Shown: positions 38,021 to 47,093, counted from the first letter of the stretch. The stretch is 64,000 nt of DNA from Sulfitobacter aestuariivivens (GCF_014763045.1 NZ_JACTAG010000001.1:186001-250000); one strand, 5' to 3'. Program-made: numbers and translations. Notes: generated from the sequence alone by a model not told the origin.

Positions 38021-39241
38021 TTATTCATCGCGCGACCGGCCCAGCAATCGGCCAACGATGAAACTGGTGCGCGGGGCATAGACGTAGCGGGTGCGATCGG
38101 GTCGGGTCGACCGGGCACGCATGCGTATGAGGCCAAAGACAACCAACCCGCCATGCGCCACGCTGATCATCAAGAAAAGGGCGGAGGGACCAAAATTCTC
38201 AATCAGGACGGAGGCGAGATACGGCGCAAATATTGCGCCCAAGGCAAAGTAGAACATCAGGGCTGCCGATAGTTCGACCCGTTCCTCGGAGCTGGCAAAG
38301 TCATGGGCGTGAGCGGCGGCAACAGAGTAGATCGGAAAGGTTGTCAGGCCGAAAAGGGCTGCGGTAAGCATGATCCCGGTGGTGCCCAGTCCGCTGCTCA
38401 TCATTGTGATCCCGCAGCTGATCATCGCCGCAATCGACAGCCAAATCAGCACCCAGCGGCGGTCATATTTATCGGCCAGCCAACCGATTGGAAACTGGGC
38501 AACCGCCCCCCCCAGCACAAACGCAGACAAAAACCAGGCGATCTGTCCTGCGGTCAACCCGACCTCCTGACCATAGATCGGGCCCACCATGCGGAAAGAG
38601 GCGCTTGATACGGCGGCAACAACGACGCCAGCCGCGGCAAGAGGCGAGCGTTCAACCGCCAGTCTTGGGCGCAAACGAGGTGAGGCCGGCGTTTCGGGCT
38701 GGGCGACTTTGGTCAGCGTGATGGGCAGAAGGGCCGCGATGCATCCGATAGCCAGCAGGTTGTATGAGACGTAGGACGCCGGAGCGAGAATGCCGATGAT
38801 CATTTGCGCGCCCAGTGATCCGGTCATGTCGACGACGCGGTAGATGCCCATGGCTCTGCCGCGCGTTTCGTTGGTGACTTTGGCTTGCAGCCAGGCCTCT
38901 ATCACCGTGTAGCAACCCGCGACGCACAGACCCGAACCCACGCGCATCACCGTCCAGGCGTAGGGGTCCAATACCAGCATATGTGCCATCAGGCTGATCG
39001 CCCCCACTGCTGTGAAGGCGGCAAAGGCACGGCTATGGCCAATTGACCCCATTAGACGCGGGGCCCACCAGCACCCGATGAAAAAGCCAAAGAAATGGGC
39101 GGACCCCAACAGGCCGATCTGCTGTCGTGAAAAGCCCAGTTGGGTGCCGGAGAGCACATCGAGAGGTCCAACGCCGCCAGAGCTTAGCTGCAACAGGATG
39201 ACAGAGAAAAACAGGGCGGCAAAGGAAACCAAGAGGCGCAT
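38021..39241 (-). CDS. MFS transporter
   Basis: The protein has 406 residues with 12 predicted helices and the MFS loop motif G-x-L-(A/s)-D-(k)-Y-D-R-R (GWLADKYDRRWVLI) between helices 8 and 9, a second-half variant of the signature. The pattern FSRQQIGLLGSAHFFGFFIG is typical of YcaD/UhpT-unrelated small MFS exporters. The substrate is unknown. It is a single gene downstream of metG's promoter side; no regulator is adjacent. Confidence 0.85.
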   Translation of the reverse strand: MRLLVSFAALFFSVILLQLSSGGVGPLDVLSGTQLGFSRQQIGLLGSAHFFGFFIGCWWAPRLMGSIGHSRAFAAFTAVGAISLMAHMLVLDPYAWTVMRVGSGLCVAGCYTVIEAWLQAKVTNETRGRAMGIYRVVDMTGSLGAQMIIGILAPASYVSYNLLAIGCIAALLPITLTKVAQPETPASPRLRPRLAVERSPLAAAGVVVAAVSSASFRMVGPIYGQEVGLTAGQIAWFLSAFVLGGAVAQFPIGWLADKYDRRWVLIWLSIAAMISCGITMMSSGLGTTGIMLTAALFGLTTFPIYSVAAAHAHDFASSEERVELSAALMFYFALGAIFAPYLASVLIENFGPSALFLMISVAHGGLVVFGLIRMRARSTRPDRTRYVYAPRTSFIVGRLLGRSRDE

Positions 39242-39375
39242 GAGACCGCTCTACGCCTCTTTGCGGGCCGTCCCGCGCGGGAATGCGACGGCAGCAGCGT
39301 CGTTTTTGCCTCTTTGGGTTGCGGTCGTGTGCCATGCGGCTAGGTTGCCCGGAACCACCATTGGAGCCGTGCGAG

Positions 39376-40419
39376 ATGAAAATGAAGACTCTTGGCCGTA
39401 GTGATCTAACCGTGTCCGAGTTTTGCCTCGGGTCGATGACTTGGGGCAGTCAGAACAGCTTTGCCGAAGGACATGCGCAGATTGATGCGGCTCTGCAGGC
39501 GGGAATCAACTTTGTCGATACCGCAGAGATGTATCCGGTCAACCCGGTCAGCGCAGAAACGACCGGGCGTACGGAAGAGGTGATTGGCGACTGGTTTGCT
39601 ACCCGCAAGGGGCGTGACCGGATGGTGTTGGCGACAAAACATTCCGGGGAGGGCATGATGCATGTGCGAGACGGTGCGCCGATATCATCGGCAACGATCC
39701 CCGAAACCATTCAGGGGTCGCTGAGACGTTTGAAAACGGACTATATCGACCTCTACCAATTTCACTGGCCCAATCGCGGCAGCTATATGTTTCGGAAGAA
39801 TTGGACCTTTGACCCTTCTGATCAAAGCCGTGCAGATACGATCGCCCATATGGAAGATGCGCTGGGCGCATTGCAGCGCGAAGTCGAAAAAGGCACGATC
39901 CGCGCCTTTGGGTTGTCCAACGAAAGCGCCTGGGGGTTGGCGCAATGGGCGGCGGTGGCGGACCGGGTTGGGGGCCCTCGACCGGTGTCCGTACAGAACG
40001 AATATTCGTTAATGTGTCGTATGGCAGATACGGATGTTTCAGAGGCTTGCATCAATGAAGACATTGATATGTTGGCATTTTCGCCGCTCGCTGCGGGATT
40101 GCTAAGTGGCAAATACCGTGGTGGGGCGATACCCGACGGATCCCGCGCGACCTATGTGGCGGATTTGGGCGGGCGCAAAACCGAACGCGCGGCAGAGGCG
40201 GTTTCGGCCTATCATGCGGTGGCCAACGAACACGGGCTTGATCCGATTCACATGGCATTGGCATGGTGCACCACCCGACCCTTTATGGGGTCGGTAATAT
40301 TCGGGGCAACGTCGCAGGCGCAGCTGGAGCACATCCTTTCGGGCTGCGATCTGATCCTGAGCGATGAGGTTCTGGCGGCGCTGGATGAAACGCATCGGGC
40401 GCACCCCATGCCATACTGA
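39376..40419 (+). CDS. Aldo/keto reductase (Tas-like)
   Basis: This 347-residue TIM-barrel oxidoreductase has a start of MKMKTLGRSDLTVSEFCLGS, catalytic Tyr in NFVDTAEMYPVNP, Lys in VLATKHSGEG and His in LYQFHWPN, plus an NADPH-binding end (FGATSQAQLEHILSGCDLIL). It closely resembles the Tas subgroup. It reduces aldehydes or ketones; the substrate is unknown. It precedes the carnitine cluster by 128 bases in the same direction, but a hairpin lies between them. Confidence 0.88.
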   Translation: MKMKTLGRSDLTVSEFCLGSMTWGSQNSFAEGHAQIDAALQAGINFVDTAEMYPVNPVSAETTGRTEEVIGDWFATRKGRDRMVLATKHSGEGMMHVRDGAPISSATIPETIQGSLRRLKTDYIDLYQFHWPNRGSYMFRKNWTFDPSDQSRADTIAHMEDALGALQREVEKGTIRAFGLSNESAWGLAQWAAVADRVGGPRPVSVQNEYSLMCRMADTDVSEACINEDIDMLAFSPLAAGLLSGKYRGGAIPDGSRATYVADLGGRKTERAAEAVSAYHAVANEHGLDPIHMALAWCTTRPFMGSVIFGATSQAQLEHILSGCDLILSDEVLAALDETHRAHPMPY

Positions 40420-40431
40420 GGACCGCAGGAA

Positions 40432-40454
40432 ATCGGCGGCCAACCGGCCCCGAT
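40432..40454 (+). terminator. Hairpin between the aldo/keto reductase and the BKACE gene
   Basis: ATCGG and GGCC (40432-40441, one bulged C) pair with GGCC and CCGAT (40446-40454) across a 4-base loop. It is strong but followed by few T residues. It could partly separate the reductase from the carnitine operon. Confidence 0.45.
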
Positions 40455-40547
40455 GATCTGTTTGCGGCATGCGCCTTCGTTTTTTGCTTGGCGCGCCGGT
40501 AATCCTCGCGCCAAGGTGCCTCGAAAGCCACAAAAGGATTCCCACCC

Positions 40548-41462
40548 ATGCCGCTGTCCATGAACAAAGACGTCTTCATCACCTGTGCCGTCACAGGCTC
40601 CGGCGGCACGCAGGACCGCAGCCCGCTGGTGCCGCGCAGCCCTCAGCAGATCGCGGACAGCGCCATCGCGGCGGCCAAGGCAGGGGCGGCAATTGTGCAT
40701 TGTCACGTGCGTGATCCTGAGACGGGCAAGCCTAGCCGGGATCCGTTGATGTTTCGTGAAGTCACCGAACGGATCCGCGACAGCGACACCGACGTTGTGC
40801 TGAACCTGACTGCGGGCATGGGAGGGGACATGGTTTTTGGCCCTACCGAAAACCCCATGGCGCTCAGTCAGGAAGGGACTGATATGGTCGGCGCCTCAGA
40901 GCGGGTACAGCATGTTGCCGAGTGCCTGCCTGAGATCTGCACGCTGGATTGCGGGACGATGAATTTTGCCGAGGCCGATTACGTCATGACCAACACGCCC
41001 GGAATGCTGACGGCCATGGGGCGGATGATGACGGATCTGGGTGTAAAGCCAGAGATCGAGGCATTTGATACAGGCCATTTATGGTATGCAAAACAATTGG
41101 TTGCCGACGGGGTGCTGGAAAGCCCAGCCTTGGTGCAGCTCTGCATGGGGGTGCCTTGGGGCGCGCCGGATGATCTGAACACCTTTATGGCGATGGTGAA
41201 CAATGTGCCCAATGACTGGTGTTTTTCGGCCTTTGGGTTGGGGCGCAATCAGATGGCGTATGTGGCTGCTGCGGTGCTGGCGGGGGGAAATGTCCGTGTG
41301 GGGCTAGAGGACAACCTTTGGCTGGACAAAGGGGTTTTGGCAGAGAACTGGCAGTTGGTCGAACGGGCGCAGAACATTATTGAAAACATGGGCGCACGGG
41401 TCATTGGGCCTGGGGAAGTGCGCGCGAAACTGGGGCTGGAAAAGCGGGCCCCGAAGGGGTGA
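40548..41462 (+). CDS. BKACE-family beta-keto acid cleavage enzyme (probable 3-dehydrocarnitine:acetyl-CoA trimethylamine-type acyltransfer)
   Basis: The protein has 304 residues. The family (PF05853) is a TIM barrel with a catalytic Zn held by the HCH in AAIVHCHVRDPETGKPSRDP (residues ~45-65), with SGGTQ-type residues at the N-terminal strand (CAVTGSGG). BKACE enzymes condense a beta-keto acid with acetyl-CoA to give acetoacetate and a new acyl-CoA. Beside a carnitine dehydrogenase the expected substrate is 3-dehydrocarnitine, giving betainyl-CoA. That specificity is inferred from context. The stop overlaps the next gene (GTGA). Confidence 0.88.
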   Translation: MPLSMNKDVFITCAVTGSGGTQDRSPLVPRSPQQIADSAIAAAKAGAAIVHCHVRDPETGKPSRDPLMFREVTERIRDSDTDVVLNLTAGMGGDMVFGPTENPMALSQEGTDMVGASERVQHVAECLPEICTLDCGTMNFAEADYVMTNTPGMLTAMGRMMTDLGVKPEIEAFDTGHLWYAKQLVADGVLESPALVQLCMGVPWGAPDDLNTFMAMVNNVPNDWCFSAFGLGRNQMAYVAAAVLAGGNVRVGLEDNLWLDKGVLAENWQLVERAQNIIENMGARVIGPGEVRAKLGLEKRAPKG

Positions 41463-42022
41463 AAAGGCGGGTCGGTATCACGTCGGTATCACGTCGGTAT
41501 TACGTCGGTATTTTTCTGATTTTGGCACTGGCTGCCTGCGACGCGCGCCGTGACACAGCCCAAAGTGGTGCAAGCTACCGCGACCAGGATGTTTTGATCG
41601 GCGTGACCTCGCGGTATGACGAAGCCCGGTTTTTGGGGCAATGGTATATGCGCGCGGCGTTACCGGCGAACGAACGGATCGAACGGGTCAGATTTGAAAA
41701 CCGGGCCACCGGCCTGCAGATGCAGATGGCGCAATATGGGTGTGATCCGGGCGGCACCTGCGGCACAATCAGCGACACGCTGAAAGTCGAACGCGAAGGT
41801 GTGGGGCGCTATGCGATCGACATGGCCGATGGCACGACCCGGACCTTATGGGTGCTGTGGGTGGATGAGAGCTTTCGCACAGCACTTGTCGGAAATCCGG
41901 AAGGAGCCTTTGCCTGGATACTCGATCGGCAGCCCACGGGGGGCGCTGACCGGATCGCAGCGGCGCGCGAAATACTCGATTTCAACGGCTACGATGTGAG
42001 CCAACTGAGGATGAACGAATGA
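41459..42022 (+). CDS. Lipocalin-like lipoprotein inside the carnitine operon
   Basis: The protein has 187 residues. GTG 41459 gives a lipoprotein signal (YYVGIFLILALAAC lipobox). The mature part has lipocalin features: the RYDEARFLGQWYMRAALPAN segment (GxW motif) and later strands with RTLWVLWVDESFRTALVGNP. Bacterial lipocalins bind small hydrophobic or amphipathic ligands in the envelope. Both ends overlap their neighbours by 4 bases. The N-terminal signal region is encoded by an 11-bp tandem repeat (separate entry). Ligand binding relevant to carnitine is only a guess. Confidence 0.75.
   Translation: MKRRVGITSVSRRYYVGIFLILALAACDARRDTAQSGASYRDQDVLIGVTSRYDEARFLGQWYMRAALPANERIERVRFENRATGLQMQMAQYGCDPGGTCGTISDTLKVEREGVGRYAIDMADGTTRTLWVLWVDESFRTALVGNPEGAFAWILDRQPTGGADRIAAAREILDFNGYDVSQLRMNE
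41471..41513 (+). repeat. 11-bp tandem repeat in the signal-peptide region of the lipocalin gene
   Basis: Four consecutive units, GTCGGTATCAC, GTCGGTATCAC, GTCGGTATTAC and a partial GTCGGTATTT, start at 41471, 41482, 41493 and 41504. An 11-bp unit is not a multiple of three, so gain or loss of one unit would shift the reading frame of the lipoprotein. It lies 12 bases inside the GTG start. Confidence 0.9.
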
Positions 42023-43488
42023 CAAGAACGGCGGCAATCATTGGGGGTGGGATTATCGGCGGCGGCTGGGCCGCGCGGTTCCTCCTGAATGGCTGGGATG
42101 TGCGGGTCTATGACCCGGATCCAGAGGCGGAGCGCAAGATCACTGAAGTGCTTGTCAACGCGCGGCGGTCCCTGCCGGGGTTGACGGATGTTGCTTTGCC
42201 CGCGGAAGGGTGCCTGAGTTTTGGCGCAAGCCTTGCCGAGGTGGTGGCGGATGCCGAGTTGATCGTAGAGGCCGTGCCTGAGCGGCTGGATGTTAAGCGC
42301 GCGGTCTATGCAGAGATTGAGGCCGCAAATACGGATGGCATCATCGCCTCTTCCACCTCGGGCATCATGCCAAGCGATCTGCAGGCAGAGCTTGCCTATC
42401 CGGGGCGGTTGATCGTGGCGCATCCATTTAACCCGGTTTACCTGCTGCCGCTCGTTGAACTGGTGGGCGGCGCGCAAACAGATGCGGCCCATATCGAGAA
42501 AGCCAAGGGCATCTACAGCGATCTGGGCATGTATCCGTTGCATTGCCGGGTTGAGATCGAAGGGTTCCTGTCGGACCGACTGCAGGAGGCGCTGTGGCGC
42601 GAGGCCTTGTGGTTGCTCAAAGATGAGGTCGCCACGGCAGAGGAGATCGACGCGGCGGTTGCCTACGGTCCGGGCCTGCGCTGGGCGCAGATGGGCACGA
42701 TGCAGACCTTTCATCTGGCGGGCGGTGAAGGCGGCATGCGCGCTATGCTGGCGATGTTTGGCCCCTGTCTGAAATGGCCCTGGACCAAGCTGATGGATGT
42801 CCCCGAGCTTACCGATGATTTTGTCGAGATGGTCGGGGATCAGTGCGACACTCAGGCCGGGGCATTAAGCCCGCGCGATCTGGAGGTCATCCGCGATGAC
42901 AACCTTGTCGGGATCATCCGGTCGCTGAAGGCCCAGAACTGGGGTGCAGGGGCGGTGGCGCAGGCGCATGACCGAAGGCTGCGCGCCGGCACCGTGCAGG
43001 CCGCGCGTGCCGCCGACCTGCCTGCTGACCAGCCGGTGCTGACGGCGCGGCGTGTGGTGCCGCTGGACTGGACAGATTACAACGGACACATGACCGAAAG
43101 CCGCTATCTGCACGCCTTTGCAGACGCCACCGACAGGTTCATGGAGATTATCGGCTGCGATGCCGACTATATCGCCTCTGGCGGCAGCTATTTCACCGCT
43201 GAAACTCACATTCGGCATCTCGATGAAGTGCATGCAGGTGCCCGGATCGACATCACGACGCGTGTTATTCTTGGAGAAGGCAAGAAAATGCACCTTTGGC
43301 ACGAAATGCGCGAAGGTGATCGGTTGCTGGCCAGCGGAGAGCATTTTCTGCTGCATGTCTCGCTAGAAACACGCAAGCCGACGCCGCCGTCCGAGGCCAT
43401 TGCGGCCGCACTTGTGCGCTTTGCGGCGGGGCATGCGGATCTGCCTGCGCCGGAGGGGCTGGGCAGAGCCATCGGCGGGCCGAGGTGA
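42019..43488 (+). CDS. Carnitine 3-dehydrogenase fused to a thioesterase domain
   Basis: The product is 489 residues in two parts. Residues ~1-320 form a 3-hydroxyacyl-CoA-dehydrogenase-like L-carnitine dehydrogenase: Rossmann GGGIIGGGWAARFL, SSTSGIMPSDLQ and the RLIVAHPFNPVYLLPLVELV signature, then a helical domain. Residues ~340-475 form a hotdog acyl-CoA thioesterase (RVVPLDWTDYNGHMTESRYL). Such fusions of carnitine dehydrogenase with betainyl-CoA thioesterase are known in alphaproteobacteria. The enzyme would make 3-dehydrocarnitine and release betaine from the BKACE product. ATGA overlap with the lipocalin gene. Confidence 0.88.
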   Translation: MTRTAAIIGGGIIGGGWAARFLLNGWDVRVYDPDPEAERKITEVLVNARRSLPGLTDVALPAEGCLSFGASLAEVVADAELIVEAVPERLDVKRAVYAEIEAANTDGIIASSTSGIMPSDLQAELAYPGRLIVAHPFNPVYLLPLVELVGGAQTDAAHIEKAKGIYSDLGMYPLHCRVEIEGFLSDRLQEALWREALWLLKDEVATAEEIDAAVAYGPGLRWAQMGTMQTFHLAGGEGGMRAMLAMFGPCLKWPWTKLMDVPELTDDFVEMVGDQCDTQAGALSPRDLEVIRDDNLVGIIRSLKAQNWGAGAVAQAHDRRLRAGTVQAARAADLPADQPVLTARRVVPLDWTDYNGHMTESRYLHAFADATDRFMEIIGCDADYIASGGSYFTAETHIRHLDEVHAGARIDITTRVILGEGKKMHLWHEMREGDRLLASGEHFLLHVSLETRKPTPPSEAIAAALVRFAAGHADLPAPEGLGRAIGGPR

Positions 43489-44231
43489 AACGTGTTTTGA
43501 TCACTGCCGGGGCAGGCGGCATTGGGCGGGCGATGGCCGAAGCCTTTGAGGTGGCTGGCTATGAGGTCTGGGTGACAGATGTAGACGCCGATGCGCTGTC
43601 GGGGTGCCCGGCAGGGTGGCAGTGTCATCAGGCAAGTGCGGCAGATGAGGATCAGATGGCAGCGGTCTTTGCGCAGATCGACCGCCTGGATGTGTTGTGT
43701 GCCAATGCGGGTGTGGCAGGGCCGACAGCACTGGTCGAAGATATTGAATTGGCAGATTGGCGCAGTTGCGTCAGCGTCAATCTTGAAGGGGCCTTTCTGG
43801 CGGCGAAATACGCGGCCCCCCTGATGAAAGAGGCGGGACGGGGCGCGATCACGCTGACGTCCTCGACTGCGGGGCTGTTCGGGTACCCGAACCGCGCGCC
43901 TTATGCGGCGGCGAAATGGGCGGTTATCGGATTGATGAAGACCCTCGCGATGGAGTTGGGGCCTTTCGGCGTGCGCGCCAATGCGATCTGCCCCGGCGCG
44001 GTGGAAGGTCCGCGCATGGAAGGCGTGCTGGCCCGCGAAGCCGATGCCAAGGGGATGACCCGTGATGAGGTGTATCGCGGCTATGCTGCCGGCACCTCGA
44101 TGCGGTCTTTTGTAGAGGCCTCCGATATTGCCGATATGGCTGTCTTCCTGGCCTCGGATCAGGCGCGGATGGTATCGGGTCAGGTCATTGCCGTGGATGG
44201 GCATACGGAAAACCCCGACCCCAGGATCTGA
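43485..44231 (+). CDS. SDR-family dehydrogenase of the carnitine operon
   Basis: This 248-residue classical short-chain dehydrogenase has cofactor motif TAGAGGIGRAMA (TGxxxGxG variant), NAG in LCANAGVAGP, catalytic Ser in TLTSSTAGLFG and YxxxK in APYAAAKWAVIG. The C-terminus ends IAVDGHTENPDPRI. Asp at the end of the second strand (VWVTDVDAD) favours NAD. A role in carnitine or an upstream hydroxy-precursor is inferred only from the 4-base overlap (GTGA) with the dehydrogenase-thioesterase. Confidence 0.85.
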   Translation: MKRVLITAGAGGIGRAMAEAFEVAGYEVWVTDVDADALSGCPAGWQCHQASAADEDQMAAVFAQIDRLDVLCANAGVAGPTALVEDIELADWRSCVSVNLEGAFLAAKYAAPLMKEAGRGAITLTSSTAGLFGYPNRAPYAAAKWAVIGLMKTLAMELGPFGVRANAICPGAVEGPRMEGVLAREADAKGMTRDEVYRGYAAGTSMRSFVEASDIADMAVFLASDQARMVSGQVIAVDGHTENPDPRI

Positions 44232-44241
44232 CCCGCGCCGC

Positions 44242-45102
44242 TTAGCGGATGAGGGCGCGCATGTCTGACAGGTAATCCGGGAAATCACGGGCGGTGCGGC
44301 TGGCTTCGACCACAAGGACGTCAAAGTCGGTCATGAGGGTATCGATCCGGTTGCGGTCGCGAAAAGCCATGTAGTGTCCGCCCGTATAAATCACGGCCAG
44401 AAGGCGGCCAAAAACCGTTACCGGTGCGGAATAGAGGCGGCGGGCGTCGAACTGGTAGATCCGCATGCGGGGATACAATTGACGACTGAGCGTGATCAGA
44501 TGGTCGGTCTGGGCGATGCGCAGGGGGGCGGGCAGACCGGCGTAGTACCCTGCGCCGCGAATGAAGCAGGTGATTTCGTAAAGCGGCATGGCGATTTCAT
44601 ATTCGGAACCGACCTGACGCATCCAGTCCAGGCGGTCACGGCTGGCGTTGATGGCCTGTTGCGTCGTGCGGCCCAGATGCGGGCCATATTCCCACTCAAG
44701 CATCTCATCGGTTTTCAACATGTCGGGCAGGGTCGCAGGAACATGCCGGATCTTCGATCCTGCCGCTTCGCGATGCCAAGCAAAGATCTGTTCGTCCACA
44801 AGCGCGCGGGGGGCGTGGGAGACCTCGAAACTGTTGGACAGCAGATCGGCGGCGGATTCCGGTCGGTCTGACAGGCCCAGCAACCAGTCGCTGGAGACAC
44901 CCAGCACCGAGGCGCATGCCCCGATCACATGCGCACCGGGCATGCGCGCGCCGCTATCCGTAAGGGCTTGGGACAGGGTCGAGCGGTCGGCCCCGATGCT
45001 GCGCGCAAGCGCACTTTGGGTCATGCCAGAGGCGTTGATCGCTTCGGCCAATCGGGTGCGGAACAGAGTTGCGCGGGCATGTTTGTCAATAAAAGAAACC
45101 AT
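44242..45102 (-). CDS. XRE-family transcriptional regulator
   Basis: The protein has 286 residues. The HTH lies at ~22-70 (ASGMTQSALARSIGADRSTL, then GVSSDWLLGLSDRPES). The C-terminal ~170 residues are a distinct domain ending VEASRTARDFPDYL, which I do not recognise. It converges on the carnitine operon (stop 11 bases after the SDR stop) and diverges from the desaturase. It could regulate either or both. A small palindrome directly in front of its start suggests autoregulation. Confidence 0.85.
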   Translation of the reverse strand: MVSFIDKHARATLFRTRLAEAINASGMTQSALARSIGADRSTLSQALTDSGARMPGAHVIGACASVLGVSSDWLLGLSDRPESAADLLSNSFEVSHAPRALVDEQIFAWHREAAGSKIRHVPATLPDMLKTDEMLEWEYGPHLGRTTQQAINASRDRLDWMRQVGSEYEIAMPLYEITCFIRGAGYYAGLPAPLRIAQTDHLITLSRQLYPRMRIYQFDARRLYSAPVTVFGRLLAVIYTGGHYMAFRDRNRIDTLMTDFDVLVVEASRTARDFPDYLSDMRALIR

Positions 45103-45104
45103 TG

Positions 45105-45118
45105 GTGATTTTTATCAC
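45105..45118. promoter_or_regulatory. Candidate operator between the XRE regulator and desaturase
   Basis: GTGAT-TTTT-ATCAC is a perfect palindrome two bases from the regulator start codon. A direct repeat TGTCA/TGTCA at about 45170-45185 lies nearer the desaturase start. Both genes share this 101-base divergent control region. Binding by the XRE protein is inferred. Confidence 0.4.
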
Positions 45119-45203
45119 GTTTTGGGGTGAAAGTTAATCATTATCTGAATGGGCGCACGTCCCGAGACCTGTCACGAAAGTGTCATAAAGAGGGACACAC
45201 ATC

Positions 45204-46163
45204 GTGACGGCACTACCGCCAGAGGTGCAGGGCACACCGCCGGCCAAGACAATTGGACAAACTATCATTGGGCGGATCGCCCATTGGGACTGGCCGACGC
45301 TTTGGCTTTTCGCCGGTGCGGTATTGGTCTTGGGCATTGCTTTGCTGCTGCCCGAGGGGTGGGGGGCGCTGGGCTTCGTGTTGCTGGTGCTGGGTCTTGT
45401 ATTGCATTCGTCCCTAAGCCACGAAATTCTGCATGGCCATCCATTTGCGTCTGAGCGGGCGGGCACTCTGTTGGGGCTTGTTCAGCCGGGACTGGCCATT
45501 CCCTACCTGAGATTCAAACGTCTGCATCTGGATCACCATATGGATGCGCGGCTGACCGACCCTTATGATGATCCTGAATCCAATTATCTGGATCCGGCAG
45601 TCTGGGCGGGGCTGTCGCGATTTTCAAAGATCACGCTGCAGTTCAACAACACGCTGCTGGGCCGGATGCTGATTGGGCCGTTGATTGCGCAATGGGCGTT
45701 CATGCGCGGTGATCTGGCGCGGATCCTAAAGGGCGACCGGCAGGTGCTGTGGGACTGGGTCTTACATATGCCGGGCGCGGTTTTGGTGGTCTGGCTGGTC
45801 ACGCTGTCTGCCGTACCGCTGTGGCTTTATCTGTTAGCGTGTTACGTGGCCCTGTCGGTTCTGAAGATCCGGACGTTTCTTGAGCATCAGGCTCATGAAC
45901 ATTGTGCCGGGCGTACGGTGATCATCGAAGACCGCGGATTGTTGGCGCTTTTGTTTCTGAACAATAATCTGCATGTGGTGCATCACATGCATCCGACTGT
46001 CGCATGGTACCGTCTGCCGGACCTCTACCGAAGCCAGAAACAGCGGTTTCAGGCGCGCAATGACGGGTATGTCTACCAGTCATACAGCCAGATATTTCGT
46101 CGTTTCTTTTTGCGCCGCAAGGACCCGGTGGCGCATCCACTCTGGCGGGGCCCGTCGGAGTAG
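45204..46163 (+). CDS. Membrane fatty acid desaturase/hydroxylase family protein
   Basis: This 319-residue di-iron membrane oxygenase has His clusters in SLSHEILHGHPF (HxxxH), HLDHHMDAR (HxxHH) and NLHVVHHMHP (HxxHH). It has four main hydrophobic stretches (residues ~30-75 and ~180-225). The family includes acyl desaturases and lipid or carotenoid hydroxylases. The substrate is not determined by sequence here. It starts at GTG 45204. Confidence 0.85.
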   Translation: MTALPPEVQGTPPAKTIGQTIIGRIAHWDWPTLWLFAGAVLVLGIALLLPEGWGALGFVLLVLGLVLHSSLSHEILHGHPFASERAGTLLGLVQPGLAIPYLRFKRLHLDHHMDARLTDPYDDPESNYLDPAVWAGLSRFSKITLQFNNTLLGRMLIGPLIAQWAFMRGDLARILKGDRQVLWDWVLHMPGAVLVVWLVTLSAVPLWLYLLACYVALSVLKIRTFLEHQAHEHCAGRTVIIEDRGLLALLFLNNNLHVVHHMHPTVAWYRLPDLYRSQKQRFQARNDGYVYQSYSQIFRRFFLRRKDPVAHPLWRGPSE

Positions 46164-46178
46164 GGCACAAGACGGGTC

Positions 46179-47093
46179 ATGAGCGCCCTTTTCGAGCTTT
46201 GGATCATCGTCACGCTGCTGGCCGCTACGTTCCAGACAGTGCGGTTCATGCTGCAAAAGCAATTGGCCACGGCCACGCTGAGTGCTGCGGGGGCGACGTT
46301 TTCACGCTTTGTCTATTCGGCACCATTCATCCTTGTCTTGTTGCTTGTCTATATGGCCGCAACTGGAGTCGCACTGCCCGCGATTGCGCCATCTTTCTGG
46401 GCATATGGATTGGCAGGAGGCACGGCACAGATCACGGCGACAGTGTGCGTCGTGCTGCTGTTCAAACAGCGCAACTTTGCGGTGGGGATCACGTTCAAGA
46501 AGACCGAAGTGATCCAGACCGTGCTGGTCGGGTTTGTGGTCCTGGGCGAGGGGGTTTCGGCCATGGGATTTGTCGCGATTGCATTGGGGGTTGCAGGCCT
46601 GTTGCTGTTGTCGGGCGGGCCGGAGGCCAAGGGGCTGCATTTAAGCGACTTTCGCAATCGTGCGGCGGGCCTGGGCATCGCGTCGGGCTTTCTTTTTGCG
46701 ATTTCGGCGGTCTGTTATCGCGGGGCGACCCAAGGCGTTGCGGCAGAAGATCCGATCCTGCGCGCGGGCGTGACGCTGGCGGTTGTGGTGCTGATGCAGA
46801 CGCTGATCATGTTGGTCTGGCTTCGGGCACGCGAACCGGGTGAGATCGCGCGTGTCTGGGATGCCCGCAAGGTCGCGGTATGGATCGGGCTGACGTCCAT
46901 GGGGGGGTCGTTTTGCTGGTTCGTGGCCTTTGCTGTTCAGAATGCGGCCTACGTCAAGGCGCTGGGACAGGTGGAACTGATCCTGAGCGTGGCCGCGTCC
47001 ACCCTGTTTTTCCATGAAAAGATCAGCAACAGGGAATGGGCGGGGATCGTGGTTTTGATGGCGTCGATCGTGCTGCTGGTTTTGGTGGCGTGA
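46179..47093 (+). CDS. EamA/DMT-family transporter
   Basis: This 304-residue membrane protein has ten helices in two EamA repeats (the first ends VVLGEGVSAMGFVAIALGVA, the second ends HEKISNREWAGIVVLMASIV). DMT exporters move metabolites, amino acids or nucleosides. The substrate is unknown. It follows the desaturase by 15 bases, so it is probably co-transcribed. Confidence 0.85.
   Translation: MSALFELWIIVTLLAATFQTVRFMLQKQLATATLSAAGATFSRFVYSAPFILVLLLVYMAATGVALPAIAPSFWAYGLAGGTAQITATVCVVLLFKQRNFAVGITFKKTEVIQTVLVGFVVLGEGVSAMGFVAIALGVAGLLLLSGGPEAKGLHLSDFRNRAAGLGIASGFLFAISAVCYRGATQGVAAEDPILRAGVTLAVVVLMQTLIMLVWLRAREPGEIARVWDARKVAVWIGLTSMGGSFCWFVAFAVQNAAYVKALGQVELILSVAASTLFFHEKISNREWAGIVVLMASIVLLVLVA

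Noticed and set aside
43206-44324. A 372-codon minus-strand frame opposite the dehydrogenase and SDR genes
   Set aside because: It would contradict two strong plus-strand genes with 4-base overlap; no domain is visible.
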